DNA from: Pseudomonadota bacterium
Lineage (GTDB): Bacteria; Pseudomonadota; Gammaproteobacteria; Steroidobacterales; Steroidobacteraceae
Assembly (NCBI GenBank): GCA_947454665.1
Contig: CANGMU010000145.1
Location: 1-6,083 of the forward strand
Length of the DNA stretch: 6,083 bases
Direction of reading: 5' to 3'
The notes under the pieces were generated by a model that searched no databases, was not told where the DNA came from, and saw nothing but the letters and a program-made list of their open reading frames with translations. Position numbers and translations under genes: made by a program. Shown piece by piece: positions 1-6,083 of this stretch. The number at the start of each line of letters is the position of its first letter. Position 1 is the first letter of the stretch.

Positions 1-2752
1 CCAGCGCTGCGTTGGTCAGCACGTTAGCTGCTGCCTCGTAGTAGGCAAACGGGATGAAGACGGCGCCATTGGGCGTGCCATCGTCCCGCCGCAGGTTGAT
101 CGCCACTTCGCCACGACGCGAGCGCACGGTGATCGTGTCGCCCGCCTCGAGGCCGAGCTTCTGCAGTTCGGCGCCATTCATCGATGCCGTGGCGATCGGC
201 TCGATCGCATCGAGCACCACCGCGCGGCGGGTCATGCTGCCCGTGTGCCAGTGTTCGAGCTGGCGGCCGGTGATCAGGACGAACGGGTAATCCACGTCGG
301 GACGTTCATTGGCCGGGATGATGTCGGCCGGCACGAGCTTGACGCGACCGTCCTCTGTCGGGAAGCGGTCGATGAACACCGTCGGCTGGCCCGGCTGGTT
401 TTCGTCGAGGCAGGGATAGGTCACGCTGGACTCGTCCATGACGCGCTGCCAGCTGATGCCGCCGATGGCTTCGTGCATAGCCTGCCGCATTTCCTCGTAC
501 ACGGCTTCGGCACCGCTTTCCGGCCCGGCATAGTTCCAGGCGAGCCCCATGCGCCTGGCGATCTCCTGGATGATCCACAGGTCCTGGCGCGCCTCGCCCG
601 GCGGATCCAGCGCACGACGGCCCATCTGGACCATGCGATCGGTGTTCGTGACGGTGCCCGTCTTCTCGGGCCAGGCGCTGGCCGGCAGCACCACGTCGGC
701 GTACCACGCCGTTTCCGTCATGAAGATATCCTGCACGACGAGGTGTTCCAGTTCCGTCAACGCATGGCGTGCATGGTTGAGGTCCGGATCACTCATCGCC
801 GGGTTCTCGCCCATGATGTACATGCCACGGATCTTGTGCGGGTCGGTATCGGGCGCCAGGCACTTGTCCATGATCTCGACGACGGTGTAGCCCGGCTTTT
901 CGTCGAGCTTCACGCCCCAGAACTTCTCGAAGCGTGCCAGCGCTGCCGGGTTCGTGACCCGCTGGTAGTTCGGCAGCATCATCGGGATGAGGCCGGCATC
1001 GCTCGCACCCTGCACGTTGTTTTGCCCACGCAGCGGATGCAGTCCGCTGCCTGGCTTGCCGATCTGTCCGGTCACGGTGACGAGCGCGATGAGGCAGCGC
1101 GCGTTGTCGGTGCCGTGCACGTGCTGGCTGATGCCCATGCCCCAGAGGATCATCGAGCCCTTGGACTTCGCGAACTCGCGTGCCACCTCGCGGATCGTCT
1201 CGGCGGGAATGCCGCAGATGGGGGCCATCGCCTCGGCGCTGTAACCCTTCACGTTCTGCTTCAGGGCTTCGAAATTGTTCGCGCGGTCGCGGATGAAGTC
1301 CTCGTTGACGAGGTCTTCGTCGATGACCGTGTGGATCATCGCGTTGAGCAGCGCCACGTCAGTGTCTGCACGGAACTGCAAGGTACGCCACGCGTAACGG
1401 CCGATGTCGGTGATGCGCGGGTCCGCGAGCACGATCTTCGCGCCCCGCTTGGCGGCGTTCTTCATCCAGGTCGCGGCGACCGGGTGGTTGGCCGTCGGAT
1501 TGGAGCCGATGACCAGGATGACTTCGGCATGCTCAACGTCATTGACCTGGTTTGACACAGCGGCAGAACCGACGCCCTCGAGCAGCGCGGCCACGCTCGA
1601 GGCGTGGCACAGGCGCGTGCAATGGTCGACGTTGTTGCTGCCGAAGCCCGTGCGCACGAGCTTCTGGAAGAGGTAGGCCTCCTCGTTGCTGCCCTTGGCG
1701 GAACCGAAGCCGGCCAGCGTCTTCAGCCCGTGCTGGTCCCGCAAACCCTTGAGCTTGCCGGCGGCGAGTTCGAGGGCTTCTTCCCAGGTGGCTTCGCGGA
1801 ACACGTCTCGCCAGCGCGCGGGATCGCCCACTTCCTCCGGGTTCTTGGGAACGCCCGGCTTGCGGATCAGCGGCTTGGTCAGGCGTTGCGGATGGTGCAC
1901 ATAGTCGAAGCCGAACCGGCCCTTCACGCAGAGACGGTTGTGGTTGGCCGGGCCATCGCGCCCTTCGACGCTGACGATCTCTCCGCCCTTGATGTTGTAG
2001 GTGAGCAGGCAGCCAACGCCGCAGAAAGGGCAGACGGAGTCGACTTTCTTGTCGACGGCCTGCGAACCGATCAGCGTCTTGGGCATCAGGGCGCCCGTCG
2101 GGCAGGCCTGTACGCATTCGCCACAGGCGACGCAGCTGCTGTCGCCCATCCCATCCTGCAGGTCGAAGACGATCGCGCTATGGCTGCCGCGGAATGCGTA
2201 GCCGATGACGTCGTTGACCTGTTCTTCGCGACAGGCCCGCACGCAGCGGTTGCACTGGATGCAGGCGTCGAGGTTCACCGCCATCGCGGGGTGCGACAGG
2301 TCCGCGGCGGGATTCTCGCGGGCCAGAGCCTTCAGCGCCGGGCGCACGGAGACGTCGAGCCGCGAGGCCCAGTCGCTGAGTTCGCCGTGCTGTCGGGAGG
2401 GATCGGCGTCCACCCACTTGTGGCCCTGCTCCGGCATGTCCGACAGCAGCATCTCGACGACCATCTTCTGGCTCTTCACGGCCCGTTCGCTCGTGGCCTT
2501 CACCTTCATGCCGGGCGTCGGAGCACGGCAGCAGGAAGGGGCCAGCGTACGCTCGCCGTCGATCTCTACGACGCAGGCGCGGCAGTTGCCGTCCGGGCGA
2601 TAGCCCGGCGTGTAGCAGAGGCGGGGAATGTCCGTGCCATGCCGCTCGGCGGCCTGCAGGATGGTCTCGCCCTCGCGGGCCCGGATGGTCCGGCCGTCGA
2701 GTTCGAACTCGACCGTGGCGGTCATCGCGATGTCCTTTTCAACGGCGCTCAT
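1..2752 (-). CDS. fdh1A: NAD-dependent formate dehydrogenase, catalytic alpha subunit (FdsA/Fdh1A type), C-terminus cut by window edge
   Basis: Catalytic subunit of a cytoplasmic molybdopterin formate dehydrogenase, which oxidises formate to CO2 (reversibly in this family) and passes electrons through Fe-S clusters to the diaphorase partner. From the ATG at 2752 I read 917 uninterrupted residues. In order: a plant-type [2Fe-2S] domain (Cys46, 57, 60, 74), a two-cluster ferredoxin domain (Cys164, 167, 170, 174 and Cys207, 210, 213, 217), a molybdopterin-proximal [4Fe-4S] motif (Cys241, 244, 248, 275), then the large bis-MGD domains. The metal ligand is Cys382, followed by His383 in TRLCHASS; a normal TGC codon is used, not selenocysteine. 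The catalytic Arg is probably Arg575 in RGQNNVQG. The dinucleotide-binding C-terminal domain begins near residue 822 (YPFVLITGR). FDH1-type alpha subunits are about 950-990 residues, so roughly 50-70 residues lie off the edge. A Shine-Dalgarno GAGG sits at 2758-2761, five bases before the ATG, inside the end of the upstream gene. Family assignment is very secure; W versus Mo cannot be read from it. Confidence 0.97.
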   Translation of the reverse strand, partial: MSAVEKDIAMTATVEFELDGRTIRAREGETILQAAERHGTDIPRLCYTPGYRPDGNCRACVVEIDGERTLAPSCCRAPTPGMKVKATSERAVKSQKMVVEMLLSDMPEQGHKWVDADPSRQHGELSDWASRLDVSVRPALKALARENPAADLSHPAMAVNLDACIQCNRCVRACREEQVNDVIGYAFRGSHSAIVFDLQDGMGDSSCVACGECVQACPTGALMPKTLIGSQAVDKKVDSVCPFCGVGCLLTYNIKGGEIVSVEGRDGPANHNRLCVKGRFGFDYVHHPQRLTKPLIRKPGVPKNPEEVGDPARWRDVFREATWEEALELAAGKLKGLRDQHGLKTLAGFGSAKGSNEEAYLFQKLVRTGFGSNNVDHCTRLCHASSVAALLEGVGSAAVSNQVNDVEHAEVILVIGSNPTANHPVAATWMKNAAKRGAKIVLADPRITDIGRYAWRTLQFRADTDVALLNAMIHTVIDEDLVNEDFIRDRANNFEALKQNVKGYSAEAMAPICGIPAETIREVAREFAKSKGSMILWGMGISQHVHGTDNARCLIALVTVTGQIGKPGSGLHPLRGQNNVQGASDAGLIPMMLPNYQRVTNPAALARFEKFWGVKLDEKPGYTVVEIMDKCLAPDTDPHKIRGMYIMGENPAMSDPDLNHARHALTELEHLVVQDIFMTETAWYADVVLPASAWPEKTGTVTNTDRMVQMGRRALDPPGEARQDLWIIQEIARRMGLAWNYAGPESGAEAVYEEMRQAMHEAIGGISWQRVMDESSVTYPCLDENQPGQPTVFIDRFPTEDGRVKLVPADIIPANERPDVDYPFVLITGRQLEHWHTGSMTRRAVVLDAIEPIATASMNGAELQKLGLEAGDTITVRSRRGEVAINLRRDDGTPNGAVFIPFAYYEAAANVLTNAAL

Positions 2753-4552
2753 TCAAACCTCGTCCGGAAAATACTTCTGCACGCTGCGCACCGGGTTCGG
2801 TGCCGCCTGTCCCAGGCCACAGATCGACGCATCGACCATGACCTGGTTGAGGTCTTCCAGCGTGGCGTGGTCCCACTTGTCAGCGGTCATCAATTGGGCG
2901 GCCTTGCCCGTGCCGACGCGGCAGGGCGTGCACTGGCCGCAGCTCTCGTGCTCGAAGAACCGCATCATGTTCAAGGCCGCATCGCGCGCGCGGTCGTGCT
3001 GGCTGAGTACGATCACGGCGGCGGAGCCGATGAAGCAGCCATGGGGCTGCAGCGTGTCGAAATCCAGCGGGATGTCCGACATCCGCGCGGGCAGGATGCC
3101 ACCGGACGCACCGCCAGGCAGGTAGGCGTAGAGCTCGTGCCCGGGGAGCATGCCGCCGCAGAATTCATCGACCAGTTCGCGCAGCGAAATCCCCGCCGGA
3201 GCCAGCTTGACGCCCGGTTCGCGCACGCGCCCGCTGACGCTGTAGGAGCGCAGGCCCTTGCGGCCATTGCGGCCAAAACCGCTGAACCATTCGGGGCCGC
3301 GTTCGACGATGTCGCGGACCCAGTACAACGTCTCGAAATTGTGCTCGAGCGTCGGACGGCCGAAGAGGCCGACCTGCGCGATGTAGGGCGGACGCATGCG
3401 AGGTTCGCCGCGCTTGCCCTCGATGCTTTCGATCATCGCGGACTCTTCGCCGCAGATGTAGGCGCCGGCACCACGGCGCAATTCGATGTGCGGCAACGGG
3501 AAGGGCGGGTCGGCGCGCAGCAGCTCGAGTTCACGTTCCAGGATCGCGCGGCAGCCGTGGTATTCATCGCGCAGGTAGATGTAGCAGGCATCGATGCCCA
3601 CCACCTTGGCGGCGACCAGCAGGCCCTCGAGGAAGCGGTGCGGGTCGCGCTCGAGGTAGGTGCGGTCCTTGAAGGTGCCCGGCTCGCCCTCGTCGATGTT
3701 GACGGCCATGAGGCGTGGCGCCGGCTGGTCGCGCACGATGCCCCATTTGCGACCGGACGGGAATCCGGCGCCGCCCAGGCCACGCAGGCCGGAGTCGGAC
3801 ATGGACTTGATGACCGTGTCGGCCGCCAGTTCGCCGGCCGCCACGCGGGAAGCCAGGCTGTAGCCGCCACCGGCCCGATAGGCACGCAGGCCCACGTAGT
3901 CCGGCGAGACCTCCTCCGGCGAGGCGGTGATCGGAGCGGGGCCCTTGGCCGCGGCATCGAAGCGGCCACTGTCCGGCGGTGCCGGGTGGCCGGTGACACC
4001 GCGATTCACGGCAGACTCGACGGCGTCGACGTCGGCCCGCACGACCGGCGCCTGGCCGACTACGGCAACCGGCGCCTGCTCGCAACGGCCCACGCAGGGT
4101 GCGGCAATCACGCGCACCTCGGCACCCAGGATGCTGGGCAGCTTTTCCAGCAGCGCACGCGCACCCTGCAGTTCGCAGGAGAGACCATCGCAGACGCGCA
4201 CCGTCAGCCGCGCGGCTTCCTGTCCTTCGCGCAGCACTTCGAAGTGATGGTAGAAGGTCGCGACCTCGAACACTTCAGCCAGCGGCAGGTTCATCTGCCT
4301 CGCCAGCGCCACGAGGTGGCGGTCGTGCAGGGCACGCCAGGTGTCGTTGAGACGGTGCAGGTTTTCGATGAGCAGGTCGCGCCGGTGCGGCCCCTGGCCG
4401 ATCAGGGCCTGGACCTCCGACATCGACGTGGCGTCGGGCTGGCGCCCCTTGAGTTGGCTTTTCTTTTTCAGCTTGCCGCGGATCTGGTCGACGGAAGCAG
4501 TGGCCACGATGGCGGCTTGGGGTTTGCTGGGCTGGTTGCTCATGAGGGACAT
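2753..4552 (-). CDS. fdh1B: Formate dehydrogenase beta subunit, fused NuoE/FdsG-NuoF/FdsB NADH-binding diaphorase
   Basis: Electron-exit subunit that takes electrons from the catalytic subunit and reduces NAD+ through FMN. With the chosen start it is 599 residues. Residues about 45-180 form a NuoE-like thioredoxin-fold [2Fe-2S] domain (Cys121, Cys126, Cys153, Cys157 in CDGLSC and CVGRC). Residues about 183-218 are a Pro/Ala-rich linker. Residues about 219-599 are NuoF-like: glycine-rich GLRGLGGAGFPSGRKW (255-270) and EGEPGTFKDR (288-297) for nucleotide/FMN, GAGAYICGEE (361-370), and the [4Fe-4S] ligands Cys538, 541, 544 and 578. FdsG and FdsB are separate in Rhodobacter and Cupriavidus FDH, whereas M. 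extorquens Fdh1B is a fusion of this size. The stop codon abuts the alpha ATG. The start is uncertain: ATG at 4552 or 4543 is preferred. The frame stays open to an ATG at 4678, but that would read through the divergent promoter region and gives a non-conserved leader. An AGGAG at 4569-4573 lies 16 bases before 4552, which is too far to be ideal. Confidence 0.95.
   Translation of the reverse strand: MSLMSNQPSKPQAAIVATASVDQIRGKLKKKSQLKGRQPDATSMSEVQALIGQGPHRRDLLIENLHRLNDTWRALHDRHLVALARQMNLPLAEVFEVATFYHHFEVLREGQEAARLTVRVCDGLSCELQGARALLEKLPSILGAEVRVIAAPCVGRCEQAPVAVVGQAPVVRADVDAVESAVNRGVTGHPAPPDSGRFDAAAKGPAPITASPEEVSPDYVGLRAYRAGGGYSLASRVAAGELAADTVIKSMSDSGLRGLGGAGFPSGRKWGIVRDQPAPRLMAVNIDEGEPGTFKDRTYLERDPHRFLEGLLVAAKVVGIDACYIYLRDEYHGCRAILERELELLRADPPFPLPHIELRRGAGAYICGEESAMIESIEGKRGEPRMRPPYIAQVGLFGRPTLEHNFETLYWVRDIVERGPEWFSGFGRNGRKGLRSYSVSGRVREPGVKLAPAGISLRELVDEFCGGMLPGHELYAYLPGGASGGILPARMSDIPLDFDTLQPHGCFIGSAAVIVLSQHDRARDAALNMMRFFEHESCGQCTPCRVGTGKAAQLMTADKWDHATLEDLNQVMVDASICGLGQAAPNPVRSVQKYFPDEV
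2758..2761 (-). promoter_or_regulatory. Ribosome binding site of the alpha subunit gene
   Basis: On the minus strand GAGG is followed by TTTGA and then the ATG, a five-base spacing. The site lies within the last codons of the beta subunit (Glu-Val-stop), and stop and start codons abut. This fixes the alpha start and implies translational coupling between the two subunits. Confidence 0.7.
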
Positions 4553-4571
4553 CGCTGCAGGGGCGGGTCTC

Positions 4572-4591
4572 CTGCGACCAGAGGTCGTCAG
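4572..4591 (-). promoter_or_regulatory. Small leader hairpin upstream of the beta subunit gene
   Basis: The minus strand contains an 8-bp stem made of CTG/CAG plus CGACC/GGTCG, with one bulged base (4588) and a three-base loop at 4580-4582. Its 3' arm overlaps the AGGAG (4569-4573), the only Shine-Dalgarno-like sequence near the beta subunit start. It is followed by neither a T-run nor a gene end, so it is not a terminator. A stem this short can arise by chance in GC-rich DNA. Confidence 0.3.
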
Positions 4592-4661
4592 TTTCCCGCG
4601 AAGTGAATTGCGAGAGAATATCATGCAGGTCAGGTCGTCGAGTTCACCGGAGCCCTCAAAA

Positions 4662-4667
4662 TATGAT
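4662..4667 (+). promoter_or_regulatory. Candidate sigma-70 -10 hexamer for the yqeB-tupB operon
   Basis: TATGAT matches the TATAAT consensus at five of six positions and sits in the AT-rich part of the intergenic region. Transcription would start near 4674, giving a leader of about 18 bases with the ribosome binding site properly placed. No good -35 hexamer is found 16-18 bases upstream, so the promoter may be weak or need an activator. Confidence 0.35.
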
Positions 4668-4680
4668 GGCGATTGCATAT

Positions 4681-4684
4681 GAGG
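4681..4684 (+). promoter_or_regulatory. Ribosome binding site deciding the GTG start of yqeB
   Basis: GAGG lies seven bases before GTG at 4692. An in-frame TGA at 4680-4682 excludes any earlier start, and the ATG at 4679 is in another frame. The GTG is therefore the earliest possible start and has a sensible spacing. Confidence 0.6.
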
Positions 4685-4691
4685 CGCCCCG

Positions 4692-5495
4692 GTGAGAGGC
4701 CAGCAGGTGCTCGTCCTGGGAGGCGGCGATGTCGGGTCCGCCGTGGCGCATGCGCTCTACCAGCGCGGCGACCGCGTTCTGCTGTGCGACCGCAACCAAT
4801 CGGCCCACGCCCGCAGGGGAATGGCCTATACCGACGCGCTGTTTGAAGGGCGGGCCAGCCTCGAGGGGGTCGAGGCCCGGTTGTGCGCCACGATCTCCGA
4901 GGTCCGCCAGTGCTGGAAGGCCGGCGATGCCATACCGATCTGCACGCAGCCCGATGACCTGTTGCTGCGCGAAGAGGGGTTTGACGTGGTTGTCGATGCC
5001 AGCATGCGTAGGGATCCCGCGCGACCGGATCGGCGGGAGTTTGCTGGCTGCGTGATCGGCCTGGGGCCCGGCTATGTCCCCGGTTCGAACTGCCACGTTG
5101 CGGTGGAGACCCAATGGGGGCCGCAACTGGGCGTCGTGCTGGTGGATCGCCCTGCCGCCGCACGCAGCGGCGGCCCAAGGCCGCTGGCAGGCGTGGGACG
5201 CGAACGTTTCGTGTCCGCACCGATCTCGGGGCGCTGGGAAACGACGGCGGGTCTCGGGAAGGCCGTGACCGAGGGCCAGGCGATCGGCCGTATCGGCGAA
5301 GCGGTCGTCACGGCCCCGCTGTCGGGGTACCTCCGTGGCCTGTCGCGTGACGGCGTGGACGTGTCCGCGGGTCAGCGCATCGTGGAAGTGGATCCGCGGC
5401 CCGATCCGCAGGTCTTCGGTCGGGGTGAGCGCCCGATGCGGATCGCGCGCGGCGTGGTCCAGGTGCTCGAGATGCGTGATGGACGGAACGCCTGA
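4692..5495 (+). CDS. yqeB: YqeB/EF2563-family molybdenum/tungsten enzyme maturation protein
   Basis: A 267-residue cytoplasmic protein of the EF2563/YqeB family, named for the selenium-dependent molybdenum hydroxylase system; its precise biochemical role is not established. The N-terminal Rossmann-type domain has the glycine-rich turn GGGDVG (10-15) after a hydrophobic strand. Next come the family-typical RRGMAYTDAL (41-50), VVDASM (100-105), IGLGPGY (122-128) and AVET (137-140). The C-terminal part (about 170-235) has two APxSG motifs (176-180 and 208-212) and a GQAIGRIG turn, like a biotinyl/lipoyl-type hammerhead, ending near EVDPR (232-236). Length is usual for the family. The GTG start is set by GAGG and an upstream in-frame stop. 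The stop overlaps the tupB ATG as TGATG. Here the neighbour is a formate dehydrogenase and not a molybdenum hydroxylase, so I infer a role in metal or cofactor handling for that enzyme; the sequence alone does not prove it. Confidence 0.85.
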   Translation: MRGQQVLVLGGGDVGSAVAHALYQRGDRVLLCDRNQSAHARRGMAYTDALFEGRASLEGVEARLCATISEVRQCWKAGDAIPICTQPDDLLLREEGFDVVVDASMRRDPARPDRREFAGCVIGLGPGYVPGSNCHVAVETQWGPQLGVVLVDRPAAARSGGPRPLAGVGRERFVSAPISGRWETTAGLGKAVTEGQAIGRIGEAVVTAPLSGYLRGLSRDGVDVSAGQRIVEVDPRPDPQVFGRGERPMRIARGVVQVLEMRDGRNA

Positions 5496-6083
5496 TGCTG
5501 GAAGAGACCTCTGCCCTGGACCTCGTGCTCAATGGCGATCCCACGCTCTTTGCGATCGTCCGCCTGTCGCTGTTCGTGAGTCTGAGCGCGACGCTGATCG
5601 CGGCGTTGTTCGGTGCGCCGCTCGGGGCGTTCATCGCACTGGTCAGGTTTCCGGGTCGTCAGGCCCTGATCGTCATCCTGAACGCTCTGATGGGCTTGCC
5701 GCCGGTCGTTGTCGGGCTTGCGATCTATCTCGCCCTGTCTCGGTCCGGCCCCTTGGGGCAATTCGGGCTCCTTTTTACGCCCCAGGCGATGGTCATCACG
5801 CAGACGATCCTCGTGCTGCCCATCATCGCGGCGCTGACGCGCCAGACGGTGGAAGACCTCTGGTTGGAATACCGCGATGAACTGGCCGCCATGGACGTGG
5901 GCCCCCTGCGGCGCTCCTGCGCGCTGCTCTGGGACGCACGCTTTTCACTGGTGACGGCCTTGCTGGCAGGCTTCGGGCGTGCCGCCGCGGAGGTCGGTTC
6001 GATCATCATCGTCGGTGGCAACATCGAAGGGTTCACGCGCACCATGACGACAGCCATCGCCCTGGAGACGTCGAAGGGCAACC
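5495..6083 (+). CDS. tupB: Tungstate ABC transporter permease TupB, C-terminus cut by window edge
   Basis: Inner-membrane permease of a TupABC-type tungstate importer; 196 residues are present from the ATG at 5495. The family is about 225-235 residues, so roughly 30-40 are missing. Hydrophobic segments lie at about 20-50, 58-82, 96-115 and 148-175. The conserved GLPPVVVGLAIY (67-78) and the C-terminal GRAAAEVGSIIIVGGNI (161-177) followed by TRTMTTAIALETSKGN (181-196) are characteristic of TupB and set it apart from ModB. The cytoplasmic EAA-like loop is ELAAMDVG (129-136), the contact for the ATPase TupC. The start overlaps the yqeB stop by one base (TGATG) with only a weak GGACGG upstream, so translation is probably coupled. 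The periplasmic binding protein TupA does not precede it, as it does in usual tupABC order. Specificity for tungstate over molybdate is inferred from family motifs. Confidence 0.92.
   Translation, partial: MLEETSALDLVLNGDPTLFAIVRLSLFVSLSATLIAALFGAPLGAFIALVRFPGRQALIVILNALMGLPPVVVGLAIYLALSRSGPLGQFGLLFTPQAMVITQTILVLPIIAALTRQTVEDLWLEYRDELAAMDVGPLRRSCALLWDARFSLVTALLAGFGRAAAEVGSIIIVGGNIEGFTRTMTTAIALETSKGN

Larger units (their letters stand above)
4553..4691. promoter_or_regulatory. Divergent intergenic region between the formate dehydrogenase operon and the yqeB-tupB operon
   Basis: These 139 bases separate the two head-to-head operons and must contain both promoters unless the operons are driven from elsewhere. 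The stretch around 4600-4680 is clearly more AT-rich than the flanking genes. I see a good -10 hexamer for the rightward operon, a long imperfect inverted repeat, and a small hairpin in the leader of the leftward operon (entered separately). I found no convincing -35/-10 pair for the leftward operon, no clear sigma-54 GG/GC element and no convincing ModE-type palindrome. Confidence 0.6.
4645..4694. promoter_or_regulatory. Imperfect inverted repeat spanning the -10 element, RBS and start codon of yqeB
   Basis: The left arm at 4645-4658 (CACCGGAGCCCTCA) pairs with the right arm at 4680-4694 (TGAGGCGCCCCGGTG). Thirteen base pairs form, with one A:C mismatch (4651/4688) and one bulged C (4685), around a 21-base loop at 4659-4679. 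The right arm contains the GAGG ribosome binding site (4681-4684) and the GTG start (4692-4694); the loop contains the TATGAT hexamer. In an RNA that starts upstream of 4645 the structure would hide the start of yqeB. At DNA level it could be a dyad operator. The function is inferred, but the repeat itself is directly visible. Confidence 0.45.

Noticed and set aside
245..1555. A 436-codon open frame on the plus strand opposite the alpha subunit
   Set aside because: Same cause: it mirrors the codon bias of the alpha gene, shows no family motifs, and the opposite strand encodes invariant molybdopterin oxidoreductase motifs throughout.
1607..1609. Possible selenocysteine at the metal ligand of the formate dehydrogenase
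   Set aside because: The codon at residue 382 is TGC on the coding strand, so the ligand is ordinary cysteine, and no in-frame TGA occurs in the gene.
1604..4606. A 1000-codon open frame on the plus strand, antisense to both formate dehydrogenase genes
   Set aside because: It crosses the boundary of the two clearly real minus-strand genes, and its translation is rich in Ala, Arg, His, Val and Gly with no recognisable domain. Long antisense frames are expected opposite GC-rich genes with strong third-position GC.
4600..4691. ModE box or Moco/Tuco riboswitch in the intergenic region
   Set aside because: Expected from context, but I could not find a convincing ModE-type palindrome or the long multi-stem layout of the Moco RNA motif. 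Only the inverted repeat and small hairpin are supported; a covariance model search would decide.
5725..6081. Minus-strand open frame of 118 codons opposite tupB
   Set aside because: The plus strand here encodes the highly characteristic TupB C-terminal motifs; the antisense translation is low-complexity with no membrane or domain features.
1..6083. Mobile element, CRISPR array or defence system
   Set aside because: No transposase, terminal repeats, regularly spaced repeats or defence-type domains are seen. All sequence is accounted for by four metabolic genes with uniform codon use and one short intergenic region.

Overview
This 6,083-base, GC-rich window holds four protein genes in two divergent transcription units. 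The high GC content, C/G-ending codons and protein families suggest a proteobacterium, but the sequence does not fix a genus. I saw no rRNA, tRNA, insertion sequence, CRISPR array or rho-independent terminator. Both outer genes run off the window.

Minus strand (4552 down to 1): a two-gene operon for a soluble, NAD+-linked, molybdopterin-type formate dehydrogenase. The first gene encodes a fused NuoE/FdsG plus NuoF/FdsB diaphorase subunit that exchanges electrons with NAD+. It is followed immediately (stop and start codons abut as TGAATG) by the large catalytic subunit, of which 917 residues are present and the C-terminal end is missing. The fused two-subunit layout and many motifs resemble FDH1 (Fdh1A/Fdh1B) of Methylobacterium (Methylorubrum) extorquens, which is known as a tungsten enzyme, more than the FdsGBACD type with separate FdsG and FdsB.

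Middle (4553-4691): a 139-base divergent intergenic region. It contains a good -10 hexamer for the rightward operon, an imperfect inverted repeat (13 paired positions per arm) that covers the ribosome binding site and GTG start of the rightward gene, and a second small hairpin in the leader of the leftward operon.

Plus strand (4692 to the right edge): a YqeB/EF2563-family protein, a Rossmann-type maturation factor usually linked to molybdenum hydroxylases, translationally coupled to the permease of a tungstate ABC transporter (TupB, partial). Together the window reads as a formate oxidation / CO2 reduction module. The rightward operon would import the metal (probably tungstate) and perhaps help mature the cofactor or enzyme, and the leftward operon makes the enzyme that uses it. 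The metal choice is inferred from context and family resemblance and is not proved by the sequence.
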